DNA from: Viridothelium virens
Taxonomy: Eukaryota; Ascomycota; Dothideomycetes; Trypetheliales; Trypetheliaceae
DNA length: 64,000 nucleotides
Direction: 5' to 3'
Assembly (NCBI GenBank): GCA_010094025.1
Contig: ML991840.1
Location: forward strand, 95,290 to 159,289
Position numbers and translations under genes: made by a program. The notes beneath the pieces are model-generated. The model worked only from the letters and a program-made list of their open reading frames with translations. It ran no database searches and was not told where the DNA came from. Below, piece after piece: positions 10,729 through 23,792 of this stretch; within the stretch, counting starts at the first letter, position 1, and each line of letters starts with the position of its first letter.

Positions 10729-11519
10729 TAGACCTATCATATAGGGTTGGGAAATCTTTGCTACAACTAGGGCGTTTGGATTTGCAAGATACCATGGACT
10801 CTAAAGCGATCAGGAAGCTAAGACGAGAACATGTGAAAGAGGGAGAGTGTATGTATTATAGGGAGGCAACACAGGCAGTCTCTAGCACACATTGTACAGG
10901 AACTCTACTCTTCTGCCGAGCTTCCATGGCTTCGTCAGAGAATTCGGGATGACCATGTGTATATTCAGATTTTTGGAGGACCCTCCAAGTCAAAATTCAG
11001 CTCTTCTAATAGTGATAGATTCAAGTAGGCAGATATTAACTTCTACCCAATTTCACAAGATCGTCACTAACTTACTCCGAGGGAAAGCTCAATCACGTTC
11101 CAGAAGCGTAAGTTCAATGCTTCTTCTTTTACTATCACCAAATGTAGCGAATATCGTTCCTGCGACCACCACTTCGTGCAGAAGCCATTGCAAAAGCGGA
11201 CAACCCGCACACCGAAACAGGGCAGAGCCATTATTAATATCAGCCAACCCTCTCCTCAAGAAGCCTTTCCAACTACGAGTTGAAGAATCGTACATCAATG
11301 CTAGGTATTATTTTTGAAGAATCAGTGGATTGATCGTCTAGTCCTATCTATTCTAACTCTCGCAATGCGAGCACCGAGCAAGGCTTCCAGATTCATGACA
11401 GGTGCACACAATTTCAATCAAGAGTTGATTGATAGCTATCAAATTTCATGTCTTTCATCTTGCACAGCTAAGGGGTTCACCTATCAAATCTTGGGTTACT
11501 GAGCCAAGATGTACCTGAA
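10729..11519. other. Convergent 3' intergenic region, ZIM17 / UTP20
   Basis: About 790 nt between two convergent genes. It is moderately AT-rich with short open frames on both strands, none recognisable. I see no RNA gene or repeat. Confidence 0.4.
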
Positions 11520-14500
11520 TCACCCATACTGCCGCTTCGTAGCCCCCTGATAGACCACCCCTCTCACTTTCCTCATCTCCTTCTCTCTTACCTTCCTCCC
11601 CACCATTCTTCTCTTCTTGGCGGCTTCTGACCTCTTAATGCCGTCCTCGGTGACCTTATCAAGAACTCTTTTCTTTCCCCTCACCTCTCGCTTTTCCCTC
11701 ACCTCCCCTTTAACTTCCTCAATGGCACGGATGTAGGCGGCTTCGCCCACTTTGTCCTGCACCTTGTTCAGCAACTCACCTGCACGATCACGGAGTGCTG
11801 TTGTGTACGACGAATCGGCATGAGTGATGCGGGGATCGGTGTAATGGTTGAGAGGTGAGAGAATGACTAGAAGGTTGCTTGTAATAGTATCGGATGATAA
11901 GTGGTTGAGGAAGGAACCCAGCAAGTTGAGCGAAGGAAGTTTGGGAGCCGGTGTGCTGCCAAGAGCTTCATTCTGGCGAATGATGTGCGACAGGCGGTTA
12001 AGGAGCCAGTGGATTGTAGTCCGTTGCTGCTTCTGGGGGAGTCTCTGATCAAATACCTCGACATCACTGACTTCGCCCGCATCAGAAGAATCAGCGTCGG
12101 CTGTCTTTTGTGATCTCCAGGGAAGGCCATTTGCACCGAAGCATCGTCCAAGGAAGACCAAGTTGGAGACAACCTGATCCATCAACACCTCTGAATGCGA
12201 AGCTGTAGTTCGCATGGTACGTAAGCTCTGATACGTGAGCTGTCGGAGACCTTCGCCATCCAGCTGAATACCGCCAGACCCGGTAAGTGGGACCTGTCCT
12301 AGGCCATCATGTTCGTTCCACCTGGCGAAGTCGCTGAATAGTAGCCCAAGAAGCTGTACTGCAAGCAGCTGGATATCAATAGTCGGAGCGGAAGTCAGGG
12401 AAATGATTGAACCCCACATGGCTTCATAATCGTCGGAGAGCATAGAAGTCGGGAAGACGTTGAAAAGCTGAAGCGTTGATGCCAGTGCGGAGGGTAAGAC
12501 AGTCTCAGTCGTAGGCTGCTCAAGTTGGCCTGGGGCATCGGTGATGATGGTTCCGATTTGATTCTGGAAATATTCCACATCCTTGGCAGACCCTCGTTTT
12601 TCGTCTAGATATAAGACCCAAATCCGTATTGCTGCTGTCTTGAGTCCTAAAACCTCGTCTTGCTCCAAGTGAGACTTGATCCTCTTCACAAAAGTGTCAA
12701 GATTAGTTGCATCCGCTCGCTCAAAGACCTTCTTTAGAAGAGCTTCCAGCGTCTTTTGGCAGTTTTTGTCCTCCTCGTCGTTTAGTCGGACCACTAAGAA
12801 TGGGAAGAATAGACCGATGATGTCTTGGGTAGGGTTTTCCCCTGTTTTCGAAAGCAGCATAAGCATCGTATCCATGACTGATTGTCGTCCTTCTGCATAC
12901 TCGAATTCGAGATTATGACAAAGAAATTGAAGCTGCTTCTTGAAGCCCTTCTTCCCTTGTGGATACTCCATGAGAAATTGAATGTAGGCTCCTCTCGCAC
13001 TGTCCCGGATCGCTAGCATATGGCTTTTTACCATGATCGCACGGACCTCATCCATAATTTTGTAAACCTCGGTAATTATAATGTTGCGCCCGAGAAAGGC
13101 ACGAAGGAAGTTGAAAGTAACGCCCTGACGATTGGGTTCCTGGAGGTCCGGCAGCAGAGCTTCCAGTAGATACGCCAAATCTCTCTCCTTCACGGCCGTA
13201 TTTTTACGTTCCCGGAGGATGGCCGAAATCAACTGCAGCGCTGCCTGCGAGATCTCGGTATTGGTGGATGGCGATTGCCTAATGATGCGAACTGCCTCAG
13301 AGGCATACATCAAAGCATTGTTCGCGATGTCTGGCAAGGGTACCTTAATGATCGACGAAAGCAACCGAAGAGCCGATGTTTGGGTCTCTTCTTGGCCTCC
13401 AACTAAGGCATCACCAAGTATTGGCATAAAGCCAGACAAATTAGCAGGAGTTTTCAGCTCCTCGTGCTTTCGCAAAACCGAGCGTAAAAGATCGAGGGAG
13501 AATCGGAGAAGCTTGAAGGCATACGAAGACGTGTTACCTCGGTTGCCAGACTTAGCCGAGCCATTCATGTTGTTGAGATAACGTGTTGTCTTATATCCGC
13601 CTGCTTGCTGTAGTGAATGTGGGTTGCTCTGAAACTTATAGACTTCTTGGATGATTTCGTAGCAGAAGACGAGAACGTCACGATTCCCGACAGCTTCATT
13701 CTGAGACACCCCTAAGCCAATGCGGCGAAGCAGCTCATCAATCTTCCTGACCATTTTACCATCCAACTTCTCAAGCAGCAAAGCCTGAAGGGGCTGGATT
13801 AGCTTCGATAGATGATCTGTGGTGGTGACCTTGGCGATCATTTCCATAGAATCGAAACTTTTGCTGCTTTTCACTTCCTTCATTCTGCTAGTATATTCTT
13901 CGGCGTCCTTTTCTTGCCCAGTGACACCAAATATGTCATCCATTATCACAGTGACGATATTTGAGACACAGTAGTCTAAGTCACCAGGCTTGAAGCAGGG
14001 TATTGCTTCCACAAGGATAGAGTGTACCGTGAAAGACAAGACGTGCAGTTGGTAGCCTCGTTTTAGTGCACTTTGAAGTTCCACAAGAACGAACTTGAAG
14101 TAAGGCGGGCCCAGAAGAGTTGAGATCTCTGCGAGCGCTTTTCTTGTCATGTCCCTCGAGCCTTGATCTCTGCTACGCAGGATGTGACACGTATCCATTA
14201 AGACAGGTGGCAATCGCGACGACAGTCCTTCCGAGGGGAGACACTTCAGTGACTTGACTACCGTCACCGCGACAGGAACACGGAGACTGACGTTGGACTC
14301 ATCCTTGTGGTGAAGATATTCAGTAAGAGGTGGTACAATTTTGCCGACTATAAACTCTTGGATGGCAGTTGACGAGGTCTTTGAACTCGAGGAATCGATA
14401 GTATCAATAACCGCACCGAGTAACCGAATGACAATCTTCTGCATCTCTTCCGGCCTGCTGGTGAGATAACCAAGATATCGCTGGACTATTGCTCGATACT

Positions 14501-17500
14501 GAGACCATTCCAGACGAGCGACCAACGCCTTCACCGCATTAATTGCCTCGGCCGTAAGATTATGGGCGCTTTCGTTTTCTGCTTTGTCGAAGATGAAGTG
14601 TTCTATCAAAGGAATGAAGAACTTGCTGACGTTCTTGCTCTGTAAATGATCGGATTTTGCTTCAGATCCAAGACGTCGCAATGCTCTCAAACGTCGGTGC
14701 TGTTGAATGTGAAGTACGTTGGTAAAGAATGAGGCTTCCTCGTCATCGCCCATCAACAAATTTTGCATGTCGCTAATCAATTCCCAGCGAGGGAATCGTC
14801 GTATTAAGGTGACAAGAACGGAGAGATACTCGGTTCGAACAAGCTCTGGTGCATCACGAACGCCGATGAAGATCGCAGGCAATAGCACGGCAGATATCAG
14901 AGTCTCAATTTTTCCAGTGAGCACACCATCTGGATTAGCATTTGCAGCACCCTCTACAAAGCGACGAAGCCCATAAGAGGCATTTTTTCGTGTTGCGGCG
15001 TCATCTTCGTCTTTGATGAAGAAAAGCATGTTGTATACAAGTGGCTGCCACTGGTGCGCAGTGAATTGCTGGAATTTATCCTGCGTGATAATACTGAAAG
15101 CCTGTGAGCGTCGCTCGAAGTCTGGTTCATCGAGTCTCGTAGTTGACATGGCGTTGAGATCGTAGCATAACTCAGCCACTGCGTCGAGCTCATGGTCAAT
15201 CTGCGCCAGTCGGCCAAAGATATTGCACAGAAGTGGTCGGCTAGGCGTTTGACCAACCCTGTCTTTGAAAAATCCAAAAAATGATGCCAGTGTTTCGTAG
15301 ACCGAGATAAAAAGAGCGTCGTCCTTGCTGACATGGACCAGAGCCACGAACTGGTCCAGAATCTCCAGAACGCCGCTTTTAATGTGCGGCCGTACTCGCT
15401 GCGATGGTTGCTGCAAGAGAAACACTGAGATTTGCACCAAGGTGCGCGAATTCGAGGAGCCTGTCACAAACGGTGCCAGCCTCGACACAGCCTGCACGGC
15501 AGCGTCCAGAAGATCCTTACTCGGACTACCTTCGAGGACGTGCGCAAGACGCGTAAGGAAGATCTCTGCATTTGGCTCTAAGATCTCTCCTCTAACAAGC
15601 TGCTGTTGAATATGCAAGGATGGAGTCGCCGAAACGTCGGCATTGGTCAGGGCAACCAACTTAGCAAAGATGTCTGTGATTACGAAAATTTTGACTTCAT
15701 CCTTTGCGAATGGGGCATCAAGAACCTGAGACACTTCCTTGACGAGTTGGGCGTTGTACCGTATCAGAAATGGAGCATATTCCAGGGCCCCACTCCAGAT
15801 AGAGAACATCCGGAATAGTCCAGAGACCGACTGTGCGGACTCGATAGAGAGCTTATCCAGCCGAGGATTGACGAGTTCGCGAAAAATTACGGCAACATAC
15901 GGTTCCCAACCCACAGCTGAACAGTATTCGAACAGCAAATTAAGACATCGAATCCCAACTTGTCTGACGGTCCGTGGGGAAACGTTTTCGGAAAAATTTG
16001 TCAGTTCATCAGCTGTTTGCTCTTTGTCGGAGGAAGTTGAAGCTCGAAGCACTCCTCTAGACGCTTGGACGGTACAATACAGAACGGCGTCTACAATCTG
16101 AGACGCAAATGGCGGGAGACCGAAGCCGAAATCCTTCATGAAATCCTCAACCAAGTTCAGTAAACCTAATTGTCTTCTTTGCGATAACAAATCTCGATCT
16201 AACAGCTCGTCCTGAAAGTGCCCTTCTCGCACAAATGCTAGATCATGAATTGGATGTAGAGCAATTTCCAGGAATTGAGTGATCTCGTTCGGACCAAAGC
16301 GGGCTAGGGCACCAAAGACAGACTTTCTCTTCGCTTGTTGATTGCCACTTGATCCAGATCCGGTTTTGGAGATGATGCGACCGTACAGTAGACGTAACAC
16401 GACGGGCATGATATCGTTCCAGTCCTTTCTTTGTAACTCACTGTCCTCCTGGTCCACATTCAGAAAGACAGCTAGCTCTTCGCGAAATTTCGCGTCTTCT
16501 AGAATGTTCATGATATGCTCCTCATAGCGCTTGACGCTTGGTTGCTTCCATGTCAGGATGGCCTTAAGAGCAGGTCTTTGGATGCCAGCATCACCATTAC
16601 AGAGAAGTGTAAGTAGCGCCTCGTAGGCCTCGCCCGACTGATATAAGACTTTCGGGTTGACAAATTGCGCAAAGATACCCAGCATGGCTTTCCGATCTTC
16701 GCGTGACCACCGAGCATGAGCAATGGTATCTGAGCCGGACACCTGCCCACTCTCCGTAGCATCTTTCTCGTTTACCCATTCTAAGAGAAGAGGTACGACC
16801 GCTCGTGACCGCTTCTCTGCAACGGTTGGTATTTTGTTCAGCACGCGTAGGGCCTGAGGGAGACAGCGATCAGTTATCGTTGGCCTTGGTTTGGTGCGCT
16901 TCCTAAGGGAAATTCTAAGCTGATCGTACGAAGCCTCCACAGTATTCGTTGCGTGTTGAAAGAGAGCCTCAAGTCTTAAAATCTCTGTGTCCTCGAAATC
17001 TGACAGCATTTGCTTTTCTGGTGAAGACTCCGTCGGAGTCGACGATTCCACATCTTGTTCAGCGCTTGCATCTCCCCCCCGTATCCAAGCCAATGCCATA
17101 TCCGCTATTGTCTCGTCCCCCACCGCTGTGCTCGACATCTCTTTCAGAGCATTGCAAGCATCATCCCACAGTGGTCTTAAATTCACATGCAGTAAACCGA
17201 AGCAGTAGGCCGGAATGGCTTTTTGTAACCAAGGGTCCATGTCCGAAGAGTATCTCGAGGCAAGTCTCCGCGTGTGCATTGCTGCGGCGCGCAATGACTG
17301 AATGTCAAGGGGCGATCTCTCAATGGATAGGGCAATAGAGATGATATCGTTGCCGTGGCCCAGTCTCGTTGTGTAGACTGCCTCCAACAATTCGAGGCCA
17401 GCAAGCCTGAGATCATGAGATGGACTTTGGAGGCAATCGACAATCGACTCAATTAGAATTTCTATGTGACTTCCTTCAAGGGTTCCATCAAAAGTTGTGT

Positions 17501-19404
17501 CAGATTGCTTGACAATATGTCGGACTGTTTGCATAAATCCAGGGACATTTTTGAACTTGCTACTACTTTCGCAAACGTGAGTCCAAAGCGTGGAGATCCG
17601 TTGGAGGGCTCTTGGATCAGATACCAAGTAAGAAAATCCTCTGCCAGCAGCGAAAGCCATCGAAGTTGTGATGTGATGTGTACGATTATCGTTCAAGGCA
17701 CGCTCAAGTAGGCGCTGCAGAGACAACAGAATTATATTCCGTTCATCTGAGTCAAATTTGGCAACATCCAGAAGATCTAGGTAGCCGTTACATTGGCACA
17801 ATAACTCGTCGGATATCCTTTCGTCCTGGCTTGCAGTCTGAAGTTCGCGAAAGGTATTCAGTATGTCCCGCTGCACAGCACTTGATATGGTGAAAGCCGA
17901 CTCCGAGTGAAGGGACTTTGAGATCAACACGGGGAGAATAGCAGTGAGATTTTCATGATATGTGTCCCATTTCCATAGGAAGAATCTGCAAGTATTAGCA
18001 ACACAAAGTTAAGGGGAGTTGGTAAGCTCCGAACCTCTTGAAATGCGGCAGCAGTAAACCCTGGAAACGCTCTACACTGAGCTCGGCGGAACAGATGCAC
18101 AAAGGTAGGAAGTACTCTTCCCATGGTTGTGAAGACAAGAGATCAAGCAAATGCAAATAGGGTATCATGCAATCAAGAGGAGCAAAAGAAATAATTAAGG
18201 CAAATGTCCGCATGACCTTCTTTAATGTAGTTTCGGGGGGTAGACTAGGACCTGCTGAGCACTTAACCAATCGATCGAATGAGGTGACGATTGAGGACCA
18301 GGAAAGCCCTTTTTTTCTATGCCTTGTAGACACAATAACGAATAGAACTTCTGCCAAGAGAGATCGATGCACAGCATCTGATCTGAGATCTGCATCAAGG
18401 TCGCCCAGCAGCAATTCCATGACTGTATGAAAGCTCTCATCATTTGCATGATGGCTCACTGAAGTCAAGACACCAAGGAGCACTTCATCCGGAGAATAGC
18501 TCAAGGCATCGTCCGGCCTGGAGAGGTGCACAGTGTGCTGCGCAAGGCACCGGATGGTAGATGTTGCATTTGGATACAAGCCTTTTTGCACGCCATTGAC
18601 AGAGCCAGCAAATAATGTCATCAAGCCTTGCGAATACAATGTGGCATCTCCAGATTCCGCTGTAGCAATCAGATCCTCCAATGCATGACTTACAATGAGA
18701 TCTAACGGACGTAGATCGCGTTCGTAAATTCTAGCAGCTTCTCGAATGAGGAAGCTCATTGCTTCTGCTGCGAACCTTGCAACAAATGGTTTCTGGCGTT
18801 CCTTGCCGAGAAGTGGAGCCGCAAGATCAAACAAGGGCCGTAGGTCCGGAACAAGTAGCTTCGAGAGATACTTGAACAGCCATGCTAGGCAGTTGAAGCT
18901 CCATTCTACGACCTCGATATTTTGGTTTTGCGCCGACGCGATCCTCGAAATTACTGTAAAGATTCTTCCAAAATGCTTCTCAAACTTCGTGCCCAGATCA
19001 TGCGCAAGATGAGCTACCAGGCTGAGGAGAGGCTGTAGGCTCAGAGCATCCCCCTTCTCAAGGTATGTCACCAGTGTATCCACAATGCGATCCTGGTGAT
19101 GAAGGATTTGAGGTAGGCTTTCGCATAAAGGTTGGACGACTCGCGCGAATAATGTGAAGTTCTCGGTGAGGTTGAGATCCTGCCATTCTTGCAGAGATGA
19201 CCTGAAATATGAGTTCACCGCTTGGTGCTCAGTTTCGTCTAGATCGTAACGACGGGCTCGACGAACGGGATTGATACTGAGCTTGGCGATGCGCTGCGTA
19301 AAGGACTCGAAATGGTGCTTTTTGCTAGATGGTGTGCTGTGTTTCTTGATCTTGACAATTTTGTTAATAGGCTTTACGCCTCGTCCCCTCATCCCCACCA
19401 CCAT
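11520..19404 (-). CDS. UTP20: UTP20, giant HEAT-like component of the small-subunit processome (U3 snoRNP)
   Basis: Two exons, 19404-18035 and 17985-11520, give 2611 aa, the usual size for fungal UTP20. The N-terminus has the family pattern of a basic leader then HFESFTQRIAKLSINPVRR. The rest is alpha-helical repeat. The DRIM-type region includes LVYNMLFFIKDEDDAATRKN then ASYGLRRFV. The C-terminal part has GRNIIITEVYKIMDEVRAIM, RDSARGAYIQFLMEYPQGKK and LEFEYAEGRQSVMDTMLMLL. The extreme C-terminus is strongly basic, as expected for a nucleolar protein. Known role: 18S pre-rRNA processing. The 49-nt intron ends in a good branch site and TTGCAG but starts GTTCGG, an unusual donor. The start is uncertain: ATGs at 19404 or 19392 are favoured, but the frame is open further upstream. 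Confidence 0.93.
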
Positions 19405-19802
19405 GCTGGCTCTCGGTAAATGACGTTGCTGGCAAAGGTTGCGTCCGAAAACTTTCTTCAGATCTTTACATCCAAGACCGGAAGAATATTTAGCCGAAGC
19501 TTCAGCCCTATCGCCTCCCCAAGGTTCATAGGCTTCGTTTGCCCGGGTCGATCGATCTCTAATATCTCTCATGGCCTCGCAATCTTCGAAGATGTAAGTA
19601 ATATTTCCATGTCCTGATTTAGGAAAACTACCAGCGAAAATCAAGCTCTTCTCATAATGTGTCAAGAGCTCCTATCAAAGAAGCAAAATATCACATTTCC
19701 TAATCCTATGTAAACATCACTTTTCCCACGTTAAATGGATCTATTCATCGAGAGCGGAAAGATACTCGTGGATCGGCTTTGCGCTGAGCATCGCGGAACT
19801 AC
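19405..19802. promoter_or_regulatory. Divergent UTP20 / CWF19-like upstream region
   Basis: About 400 nt between two divergent genes. On the minus strand the UTP20 frame stays open to about 19665, so part may be coding if an upstream start is used. On the plus strand a short frame from ATG 19735 (MDLFIESGKIL) might be a leader exon of the CWF19-like gene, but no splice pair gives the correct phase. Confidence 0.4.
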
Positions 19803-21575
19803 ATGCTGACCTGCATTAGCTTCGTCACTGGATCTATCAATGGACAATTTCAGACGGTGTTTGAGAAGATCGCAGCTCTCCACGCGAAGAATAACTTTTC
19901 ATTTGGCATCATAGCAGGCGATCTATTCGCAGATCCTCTAAGCACTACTACTGAAGACGAAGAATTTGTGACTGCATTGATAGATGGCAAGATCGAGATT
20001 GCTCTTCCACTTTATTTTGCCATTGGAGCCTTTCCACTCCCAGACCGCATCGTGGAAAAGCTCGAATCTAATGGCGGAGAGGTGTGCACCAACCTCTATT
20101 TTCTCGGAAAGCGGACTACGATCAAGACTTCGGAGGGAATAATAATCACCGCCCTGGGAGGCTCACTCGATCCTAATATCATAGGAGTATCCAAAGACAA
20201 ATATCCACCTTTCTACAACGAAGATGATGCGAAGGCGCTCCAGGAAGTTCGATCGACAGAGCTCTTGATCACGAGTCAATGGCCTTTTGGAATACGAAGT
20301 GGATCCAAAGTGGAGCTTGCCCTCCCGAATCCAGTGGAACAATCATGCATCGCGGATCTCTGCTCTACTCTGAAGCCTAAATATCACTTCTCTACCACTC
20401 CTGCCTCCTTCTACGAACGCGAGCCTTTCTTCCATGCTCCCACCGAAGCTGCACCAGATGCCTATCCTGTTACGCGGTTCATCAGCCTCGCCCCTTTTGG
20501 CAATCCCCACAAAGCTAAATGGATCTACGCTTTCAATCTCGACCCACAAGCTGCGCCACCCGTTACCATTCCCACCGGCACAACCGCCTCACCTCTCTCT
20601 TTCAATTCCAAAAAGCGTGCTGCGGCAGATTCAGTGCCGTTTTCTCGCTTCGCCCAAGATGACACGCATTCACACTCCTACTCTAGCCCTCACACCGACC
20701 GCTACCGCCCCTCCAAGCGCAACCGCCGCGCTCCTCCACCAGCCCCATCAGAATGCTACTTCTGTCTTTCTAGTCCTACCCTTGCCACCCACCTGATCAC
20801 CTCCATCGGCTCCGACGTCTATCTCACGACCTCCAAAGGCCCCCTCAGTACCGCCGAAACCTTCCCCTCGCTGCCATTTCCTGGCCACATGCTCATTATC
20901 CCGCTGACGCATTCACCAACCATCGCCTCGATCTCGGATCCCGAGTCGCAGCGGTCGACATATCAGGAGATGCGCCGGTACCAGGGCGCTTTGAACTCTA
21001 TGCTTGCGGACAGAGCAGCAGGTGTGCTGGGCTCGGTGACTTGGGAAGTGAGTCGAAGTAAAGGCGTACATACGCATTGGCAGTATCTGCCTGTTTCGGC
21101 TGAGCTGGTACGAAAGGGCCTGGTAGACGCAGCATTTAAGGTTTCTGCAGAGAACCAGCAGTTTCCGGTGTTTCGAATAGGGGATCCCGGAGACGGCTTA
21201 GAGAGCGCGCCAGATGATTTCTTTCGCGTGGTGGTATGGGCGCCTGAGTCCGAGTCCGAGTCCAAAGCGCTGGATGAAACGGGCACAGGTAAAGAAAACG
21301 GGCGCAACGGGGCAGGGGAGGATGTGGAGATGAAAGGGGTTGGAGACGTAGATGGAAAGGTCGTGACGGGAAAGGAGACCAAGATGTATCTGGTATTGGA
21401 CGACTCATTCAGATTTGATCTTCAATTTGGGAGGAAGGTAATGGCAAAATTGCTTGGTTTGGAGAGCCGGATGCAATGGCAGGATTGCGGTCAAAGTCAT
21501 GAGGATGAGGTAGGAGATGCAGAGGAGTTTAAGAAGGTTTTCAAGGCTTTCGACTTTTCGCTGGAAGAGGAATGA
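19803..21575 (+). CDS. CWF19-like (CWF19L1/DRN1) protein, lariat debranching and splicing-associated
   Basis: A single exon of 590 aa. Residues about 5-250 match the metallophosphoesterase-like N-domain of CWF19L1/Drn1 (VTGSINGQFQTVFEKIAALH, FGIIAGDLFADP). The C-terminal half has the two CwfJ domains. CwfJ_C_1 is HIT-like (ECYFCLSSPTLATHLITSIG, then FPGHMLIIPLTH). CwfJ_C_2 includes VHTHWQYLPVSAELVRKGLV and ends at the acidic C-terminus. Yeast Drn1 binds and modulates the debranching enzyme Dbr1 on spliced lariats. A basic Ser/Arg-rich linker lies around residues 265-315. The ATG at 19803 is the first in frame after a stop at 19785; homologues usually begin a few residues before the VxGSxNG motif, so this start is plausible. 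Confidence 0.87.
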   Translation: MLTCISFVTGSINGQFQTVFEKIAALHAKNNFSFGIIAGDLFADPLSTTTEDEEFVTALIDGKIEIALPLYFAIGAFPLPDRIVEKLESNGGEVCTNLYFLGKRTTIKTSEGIIITALGGSLDPNIIGVSKDKYPPFYNEDDAKALQEVRSTELLITSQWPFGIRSGSKVELALPNPVEQSCIADLCSTLKPKYHFSTTPASFYEREPFFHAPTEAAPDAYPVTRFISLAPFGNPHKAKWIYAFNLDPQAAPPVTIPTGTTASPLSFNSKKRAAADSVPFSRFAQDDTHSHSYSSPHTDRYRPSKRNRRAPPPAPSECYFCLSSPTLATHLITSIGSDVYLTTSKGPLSTAETFPSLPFPGHMLIIPLTHSPTIASISDPESQRSTYQEMRRYQGALNSMLADRAAGVLGSVTWEVSRSKGVHTHWQYLPVSAELVRKGLVDAAFKVSAENQQFPVFRIGDPGDGLESAPDDFFRVVVWAPESESESKALDETGTGKENGRNGAGEDVEMKGVGDVDGKVVTGKETKMYLVLDDSFRFDLQFGRKVMAKLLGLESRMQWQDCGQSHEDEVGDAEEFKKVFKAFDFSLEEE

Positions 21576-22904
21576 GATCTGGCTTCGGATATTAGTATGT
21601 GCCCGAAGTTTCTTGGCGGGTCTGGAGTCGATTCTGCACCTGCTTCCGGCAGTCAAGGAATTCTGAACATCATAGCGGTTCAATTGTATTATATTGGATT
21701 CGATACCCCGAGGAGAGGAGCAGGTGGACATTTCGGGTTCTTGGATATATCAAGGAGCACTCTGTGAGGCCCAGTGGCAGCTAGAGATGCAGTAATGAAC
21801 GCAATCTATATAGTGTCGTAGCTGGCCTCGAGGAGCAAACTTCACGCCCAACACCAATGCGATCGCTTCAAGAGCCGTAACTTGTACTCACTCAATAAGA
21901 TTTGAATTATCCTTAACGCTGGTGAACTCATCAGCTATGGTCTCATTTTCCACCGCGACGTGACTTTCATGTGCAATAAGGCATTCCGAATTCCTCGGTA
22001 TTCTATTAGAGAGATCAATCTTGACCAATGTCATGCAACCTATCTATCTCCAAAAACACTGCAAATCCCGTCTTGGATTTGCATAGGCACGCCGGGGCAA
22101 TTTCCGGATGGTGGTCTGCAAACAGACGAGCTCAACTGTTCAGGAGTGAGTCGTGATCGGCCAAACTTTTGACTTGGCTGATCGACCCGAAACTTGCCCC
22201 CATAGGCAGTGTCACGAGTGTCTCTAGATGCGACCGTGATCCATATCGCGCGAAGTATTTCTCCCAGACTTCAAGGTTGCTGAAAGAGTGGCTCCGGCAA
22301 ATATCAGAACGTCTAACCTTCTTAGGTAGGATTTCATAGCAGTTCCCTTTCACTCCGTCGGCCTACCTGTTTTGGTTATGCCAGACATGTGTAGAATCAC
22401 AGACTATCCCATTGAAGTTTATTGCTCCTCCAAAAACGGCGAAGTCATACCTGCGAAGTGAACGCGATGCAGCGCCAAGAGAATCTGGGGTAAATCAAGC
22501 ACTCTTCTCGTCATAACGAATCCAACGTTCTCCGCATCACAGCAACAAGTCGATGTAACAATGACTGGGGCGTGAAGAGGAGCCCTTATTAATGTTTCTG
22601 AAACGAGATCTTCACGAGGGGTCATAAAACTGTAGCTCGTCCTCCGACTGTTGGAAAAACAGACAACCGCATCCATGATCCTAGCAAACGTACTAGGAGA
22701 GACAAAGCTAAGTGAACCTTCAATCTATTAATTGTCAGTAAGCCCGGCAAAATGCTTCAATTACATTTAGTATATGGGATGCTGTTTCATTGTAATTCGC
22801 GCTTAGAGACTTCCGCGCTGCTCTTAAAAGACCAGCTGCAGCCTGCTACAAGCCTACATTTTGTTAGGTAGGTCTCATAGGCTTCGCTTTCGAAATTGTC
22901 AGTC
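21576..22904. other. Intergenic region with possible coding debris on the minus strand
   Basis: About 1.3 kb before the GH16-like gene. On the minus strand two neighbouring frames have protein-like composition. One is 22676-22419 (start MDAVVCFSNSRRTSYSF), whose frame extends upstream to an AATAG acceptor-like site. The other is 22353-22132 (SNLEVWEKYFARYGSRSHLE). I could not join them with an in-frame splice and recognise neither, so this may be a decayed gene or chance. Confidence 0.3.
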
Positions 22905-23792
22905 ATGGTTTCGTCGCTCATTTTAAGCGCTCTTATGCTTGGCGCTTCTGCCTCGGTCCTCCTTACTCCCGTTTCCAAACGGGCAGAGACCACGGTCATC
23001 CCAACAACCGTTTTCAACGACTATTCCGCCTTCCAACAGTATTTCAACTACTTGTATCCATGGGGTAGCGACCACAATGGTGCTGCCCGCATGGTCGGCA
23101 ATAGTTCCGACCACGACTACATCACCATCAAAACCCCTGGCACCCTGACCCTCACTGCACAGCCTGTCTCAGGGCAACCGGCAACATCCAGTGGAGTGGC
23201 AATCCACTATCTATCAGGAACCGTATATGCGAAGAATTCCCTGACAGTGGAGAAGGGTGGCGGTTACGACATCAGTGGGAGCTTCCAGGCCACAACAACC
23301 AAAGGGACCTGGCCGGCGTTTTGGTTAACAGCGACGAAGGGATGGCCACCAGAGATTGATATCGCGGAATGGAAAGGGAATGGAGACATATCGTTCAATA
23401 CGTTCAACACGTCGTCTCAAGTTGCTGCGAAGAACGTGAACTATCCGAATCCGAGTGCGTTCCACGATGTGAAGGCCGAGCTCAGAGATGAAAATGGGTC
23501 AGACGTTTCAATTACCTTTTACTTGGACGGAACGAAGGTTGTGACCCAGGTTGGGAAAGGTTACGTAGGTGCGGGATTTTGGCTGTAAGTATGGAAAATC
23601 TTTGCGCAAGAGACGAGCTGACCGTATATAGCATAATGGACTTGCAGATGGATGGATCTTCAGGCTCTCCCGGTCCAACAACGAGTAAGTCAAAGGATTC
23701 GGAAGGTGGAATGAACTTGAAATTATACTGACCATTTTGCAGACACCACCTATTCCCTCAAGAATTTACAAGTCACCAGCTTGAACCCATGA
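22905..23792 (+). CDS. Secreted GH16-like glycosidase (concanavalin A-like fold)
   Basis: Three exons, 22905-23584, 23632-23684 and 23743-23792, give 260 aa; the introns are 47 and 58 nt with GTAAGT donors. A signal peptide (MVSSLILSALMLGASAS) is followed by a Lys-Arg site at about residue 26. The core contains WPAFWLTATKGWPPEIDIAE, carrying the GH16 catalytic pattern ExDxxE at E150, D152 and E155. The end has YSLKNLQVTSLNP, a typical last strand of these beta-sandwich enzymes. GH16-type enzymes cut beta-1,3/1,4-glucans and related polymers; the substrate cannot be read from this sequence. The protein has no visible carbohydrate-binding module or GPI signal. AATAAA lies at 23848, downstream of the stop. 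Confidence 0.82.
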
